Below are positions 5,754 to 6,133 of a stretch of DNA of 6,133 nt, in pieces. Position 1 is the first letter of the stretch. Each line of letters begins with the position of its first letter. The position numbers and the translations under genes are program-made. Under the pieces are notes generated by a model that saw only the letters and a list, made by a program, of their open reading frames with translations, was not told where the DNA came from and did not search any database. This DNA is from Candidatus Altimarinota bacterium (lineage in GTDB: Bacteria > Patescibacteria > JAEDAM01 > BD1-5 > UBA2023): assembly GCA_018457335.1 (NCBI GenBank), contig JAGYHI010000045.1:1-6133 (forward strand). Reading direction: 5' to 3'.

Positions 5754-5793
5754 ACATTGAAAATGAAGAATATCAATGTTTTTTTTTTTTTTT
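5754..5793 (+). terminator. Terminator-like hairpin with T15 run
   Basis: ACATTGA (5754-5760) pairs with TCAATGT (5773-5779) around a 12-base loop, followed by an uninterrupted T run, 5779-5793. It sits just downstream of the strong promoter at 5713-5742 and upstream of a second promoter. It could be an attenuator, the end of a tiny RNA or a length-variable homopolymer switch. Confidence 0.5.
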
Positions 5794-5795
5794 AT

Positions 5796-5823
5796 TTGTA
5801 ATTTTCAAACATATGTGTAGAAT
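5796..5823 (+). promoter_or_regulatory. Predicted proximal promoter of the secreted-protein gene
   Basis: TTGTAA (5796-5801), a 16-nt spacer and TAGAAT (5818-5823) lie immediately after the T15 run, giving a predicted leader of about 33 nt before the ATG at 5863. The 16-nt spacer matches the promoters proposed for murE, def, HU and the PH-domain gene. Confidence 0.45.
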
Positions 5824-5862
5824 AATCCGGATTAATTTTTATTTTTTAATTATATATACTAT

Positions 5863-6133
5863 ATGAACTTTCTGAAAAGTCTTATTTTAACACTTATTTT
5901 AACTCTATTTACATAAGTTATACATCCAATTGTAAATAATGTATCAGCAGATGATGCTTGTATAACTTTCCCTGATGCTCCAGATGCAAATCCAGATGCT
6001 ATAAACTGGAATGATGGTGATACTCACTTTTTTGTAAATGGAAAACCAGCTCATGATGGAAATGGATGGAAAAAATCTAATTTTGAAAAATATTTGATAG
6101 AAAATCAAATTGCATATAAACAACACAATGGTG
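5863..6133 (+). pseudogene. Start of a predicted secreted protein interrupted by an in-frame TAA in its signal peptide; runs off the window
   Basis: From the ATG at 5863, the reading frame gives a classic signal-peptide start, MNFLKSLILTLILTLFT (residues 1-17). A TAA follows at 5914-5916, then the same frame stays open to the window end, a further 72 codons. Past the stop it continues VIHPIVNNVSA, then DD, so a signal-peptidase cleavage after VSA (residues 27-29) would be expected if the stop were sense. The mature part begins with an Asp/Asn-rich stretch containing three PDA units (37-46), followed by polar sequence with Gly, Trp and Lys. I do not recognise the family. No usual start codon lies just after the TAA. 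TAA is clearly a stop elsewhere in this window. A single G-to-A change from TGA (Gly) would explain it, as would a sequencing error near a contig end. Codon choice here is AT-rich, and all glycines use GGN codons. Confidence 0.5.

Noticed and set aside
5763..5801. Short ORF of 12 codons with four Phe (MKNINVFFFFYL), resembling a phenylalanine leader peptide
   Set aside because: The Phe run is just the T15 tract read in frame, and the gene downstream is not amino-acid biosynthetic. It may be coincidence.
1..6133. CRISPR array, insertion sequence, tRNA or rRNA gene
   Set aside because: I saw no regularly spaced direct repeats, no transposase-like ORF or paired terminal repeats, and no tRNA cloverleaf or rRNA signature on either strand.

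Overview
The window looks like chromosomal DNA from a Patescibacteria/CPR lineage that reads UGA as glycine (translation table 25), meaning Gracilibacteria (BD1-5) or Absconditabacteria (SR1). Read with the standard code, three recognisable housekeeping genes fall apart into fragments. Read with UGA as Gly, each becomes one intact protein, and the UGA codons fall on family-invariant glycines: the MurE P-loop, the MraY GTP and MGG motifs, and the GHKL G2 box. By hand count there are 12 in-frame TGA codons in murE, mraY and a GHKL-ATPase gene. None of the seven complete genes ends in TGA (six end in TAA, one in TAG). The sequence cannot separate the two phyla. AT richness and starts mostly without Shine-Dalgarno sequences fit either.

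Layout: (1) 1-353: an A20 run, a hairpin-rich leader and a 67-residue two-helix membrane protein, closed by a rho-independent terminator that touches the stop codon of the convergent next gene. (2) 351-3405: peptide deformylase (def, minus strand) diverging from a two-gene plus-strand unit, murE then mraY. Their promoters overlap face to face in about 32 bp. (3) 3406-3955: an HU/IHF nucleoid protein with a strong-looking promoter behind a 45-nt A/T tract, ended by a long terminator. (4) 3956-4556: a lone RsbW/SpoIIAB-type GHKL ATPase. (5) 4557-5662: a four-helix membrane protein with a C-terminal bacterial PH-like domain. Its promoter is embedded in the terminator of the gene before it. (6) 5663-6133: an AT-rich intergenic region with a promoter followed at once by a hairpin and T15. 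After a second promoter comes the start of an apparently secreted protein whose signal peptide is interrupted by an in-frame TAA. That gene runs off the window.

Functionally, murE and mraY supply the third amino acid of the peptidoglycan stem peptide and the first lipid-linked precursor (lipid I), so the cell probably makes at least part of its own wall. murF, which usually lies between them, is absent. def serves nascent-protein maturation and HU serves chromosome compaction. The remaining genes look like independently transcribed single-gene units. Nothing here is a defence system, CRISPR array or mobile element. The most notable material is the recoding, the very compact promoter/terminator arrangements and the interrupted secreted-protein gene.
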